A DNA stretch of 64,000 nt from QWOP01 sp003669605 (lineage in GTDB: Bacteria; Planctomycetota; Planctomycetia; Pirellulales; UBA1268). The notes under the pieces were generated by a model. It ran no database searches and was not told where the DNA came from. It was given only the letters and a program-made list of their open reading frames with translations. Location: NCBI GenBank assembly GCA_947481985.1, contig CANKIK010000001.1, positions 62,001 to 126,000 of the forward strand, read 5' to 3'. A program made the translations under genes and the position numbers. Of the stretch, positions 62,408 through 64,000 are shown in pieces (position 1 is the first letter of the stretch; the number at the start of each line of letters is the position of its first letter).

Positions 62408-64000
62408 TTGGCAGACGAGCAGTCGGATGACCTTGGCAAGCGGGGAGAGATACCTCCCGGCGGTGGTACGCCTCCGTCTGGCCAGGATGCGCAGAATCCC
62501 CAGCCAAGCGGGGCTGATTCCAAGGGGGCAGACGGCGTTCTCCGCGACAGTGCCGGCGGCCGACTCATCGAGTTGCCGATCGAGCAGGAACTGAAGGACA
62601 GTTATCTCACCTACGCCATGAGCGTCATCGTGGCCCGGGCCCTGCCCGACGTCCGCGACGGGCTCAAGCCCTCCCAGCGCCGCATCCTGGTGGCCATGCA
62701 CGACTTGAACCTCTCGCCGGGTGCCTCCCGGGTGAAGTGCGCCAAGATCTCCGGCGACACCAGCGGTAATTACCACCCCCACGGTGAGAGTGTCATCTAC
62801 CCGACCCTCGTGCGCATGGCCCAGGAATGGAACATGCGGCATGTGCTCATCGACAAGCAGGGGAACTTCGGTTCGATCGCCGGCCTGCCGGCCGCCGCGA
62901 TGCGATATACCGAGGCGCGGCTATCGCCAATCGCATCGATGATGCTCGACGATCTTGAGCTCGACACCGTCGACTATGTACCCACCTACGACGAACGGAA
63001 CACCGAACCGGTCGTCCTCCCCTGCCGCTTCCCGAATCTTCTCGTCAACGGCGCCGGCGGCATTGCCGTCGGTATGGCCACGAGCATCCCGCCGCACAAC
63101 CTCGGCGAGGTCTGCCTGGCGCTGGTGGCACTGATCGACAATCCCTTGGTATCGCTGGGGGAGTTACTGCAGATCGTCCCCGGCCCCGATTTCCCCACCG
63201 GCGGGATCGTCATGGGGCGCGAGGCCCTCGCTCGTGGCTATGCGACCGGCCGGAGCACGATCACGCTCCGGGCCCGGGCGACGGTCGAGGAGTTCGGAAA
63301 GAACCGCAGTCGGATCGTCGTCACCGAGGTTCCCTACCAGCAGTCGCGGGATGCGATCGAGGAGAAGATCGCGGAGTTGGTCAACGAGGATCGGATCAAG
63401 GGCATTTCCGCGATCCGCAACGAGAGCGATCTCAAGGAACCGGTGCGGCTGATCCTCGAGCTCAAGCGCGATGCGGATCCAGACGTCGTCCTGAATCAGC
63501 TCTACCAGTTCTCCCCCCTGCAGACGACTTTTTCGCTGATTTTCCTGGCGCTAGTCGACGGCAAGCCGCGGGTTCTCTCCTTCAAGAACATCCTTGAGGA
63601 GTTTCTCCGCCATCGCACGGCTGTCCTCCGCCGGCGGACACAGCACCTCCTCCAGAAGGCCCGCAGTCGGAAGCACACGCTGGAAGGGTTGCTGGTGGCG
63701 CTGGCGAACCTCGACGAGGTGATCCAGATTATCCGCAGTTCGCGGTCGCAGGCCGAGGCCAAGGAACGATTGACGAAGATCCAGGCCCCGGCAGCGCTCC
63801 TGGAGCGGGCTCTGGGGGCGGAAGGCTTCGCGGTCCTTCAGGACGAGCGGGGGGCCGCAGAGACCTACGGACTGTCGCCCGTGCAGGCCGACGCCATTCT
63901 CCGCCTCACCCTCGGTCAACTGGTCAATCTCGAGCAGGAGAGGCTCTCCGGCGAACACCGCGAACTGTTGGGAAAGATCGGCGAGTTCCGCCGCTTGCTC
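62408..64000 (+). CDS. gyrA: DNA gyrase subunit A (5' part, runs off the window)
   Basis: 531 codons without a stop up to the window edge. After a 50-residue Gly/Pro/Asp-rich N-terminus the conserved part starts IELPIEQELKDSYLTYAMSVIVARALPDVRDGLKPSQRRI (in parts). Catalytic Tyr167 lies in MRYTEARLS. In the quinolone region (HPHGESVIYPTL) Ser128 matches E. coli Ser83, but Pro132 (codon CCG at 62801) stands at the Asp87 position. The start is TTG at 62408 with GGGAG eight bases upstream; GTG at 62399 is the only in-frame alternative before a stop. Gyrase versus topoisomerase IV cannot be settled without the C-terminus; gyrase is more likely. Confidence 0.9.
   Translation, partial: MADEQSDDLGKRGEIPPGGGTPPSGQDAQNPQPSGADSKGADGVLRDSAGGRLIELPIEQELKDSYLTYAMSVIVARALPDVRDGLKPSQRRILVAMHDLNLSPGASRVKCAKISGDTSGNYHPHGESVIYPTLVRMAQEWNMRHVLIDKQGNFGSIAGLPAAAMRYTEARLSPIASMMLDDLELDTVDYVPTYDERNTEPVVLPCRFPNLLVNGAGGIAVGMATSIPPHNLGEVCLALVALIDNPLVSLGELLQIVPGPDFPTGGIVMGREALARGYATGRSTITLRARATVEEFGKNRSRIVVTEVPYQQSRDAIEEKIAELVNEDRIKGISAIRNESDLKEPVRLILELKRDADPDVVLNQLYQFSPLQTTFSLIFLALVDGKPRVLSFKNILEEFLRHRTAVLRRRTQHLLQKARSRKHTLEGLLVALANLDEVIQIIRSSRSQAEAKERLTKIQAPAALLERALGAEGFAVLQDERGAAETYGLSPVQADAILRLTLGQLVNLEQERLSGEHRELLGKIGEFRRLL

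Overview
The window is a contiguous 64 kb piece of a GC-rich bacterial chromosome, almost certainly from a planctomycete (Planctomycetota, Pirellulales-like). The support is a secreted DUF1549/DUF1553 (PSCyt2/PSD1) protein paired with a DUF1501 protein, a TIGR03009-type secreted protein, a Minf_1886-type protein confined to the PVC group, an EF-G of the spdEFG2/mtEFG2 type, an insertion-bearing L17, and a stretched-out ribosomal protein cluster lacking infA and rpmD. I see no rRNA, tRNA, CRISPR array, transposase, prophage or integration site. It reads as core chromosome.

Layout. 1-4.3 kb: a branched-chain amino acid (HAAT) ABC transporter, livHMGF, whose LivG carries a 180-residue insertion with two predicted membrane helices. 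4.3-7.1 kb (minus strand): an FkbM-like methyltransferase and RecQ. 7.2-10.5 kb: a DevCAB-like exporter set (permease, ATPase, HlyD-type adaptor), then a PAP2-type lipid phosphatase. 12.1-13.4 kb (minus): a 75-aa protein and AroB from one promoter. 13.6-17.5 kb: a membrane-anchored unknown, an orphan ParA, a possible minus-strand small gene and a large secreted unknown. 17.6-24.3 kb: a growth and translation block, rpmA-obg-coaX-rsfS-argS-EF-G2. 24.5-26.4 kb (minus): a zinc alcohol dehydrogenase and an SDR oxidoreductase.

26.6-45.3 kb is one long ribosomal protein block in S10-spc-alpha order: rpsJ, rplC, rplD, rplW, rplB, rpsS, rplV, rpsC, rplP, rpmC, rpsQ, rplN, rplX, rplE, rpsZ, rpsH, rplF, rplR, rpsE, rplO, secY, adk, map, rpmJ, rpsM, rpsK, rpsD, rpoA, rplQ. 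It starts from a good promoter and a roughly 320-nt leader. A second promoter, preceded by a weak terminator-like element, lies between map and rpmJ. The str genes (rpsL, rpsG, canonical fusA, tuf) are not upstream; infA and rpmD are missing; most intergenic spacers are 80-250 nt, while rpsC and rplP overlap by 62 nt. Several proteins (L4, L29, S17, L15, L17) are longer than usual.

45.4-64 kb: a three-copy period-15 G-rich repeat with G-quadruplex potential, the secreted DUF1549/DUF1501 pair, a MATE exporter, biosynthetic arginine decarboxylase (speA), the TIGR03009 protein, the Minf_1886 protein, two small membrane proteins, ATP-type PEP carboxykinase (pckA), an exported glutathione peroxidase, a minus-strand overlapping trio of two ArnT-like glycosyltransferases and a GtrB-like polyprenyl-phosphate glycosyltransferase, and divergently the first 531 codons of gyrA, which runs off the end.

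The best candidates for something undescribed are the membrane-inserted LivG, the rpsC/rplP overlap, the structured rpsJ leader and the G-quadruplex-prone repeat. No complete new defence or mobile system is evident.
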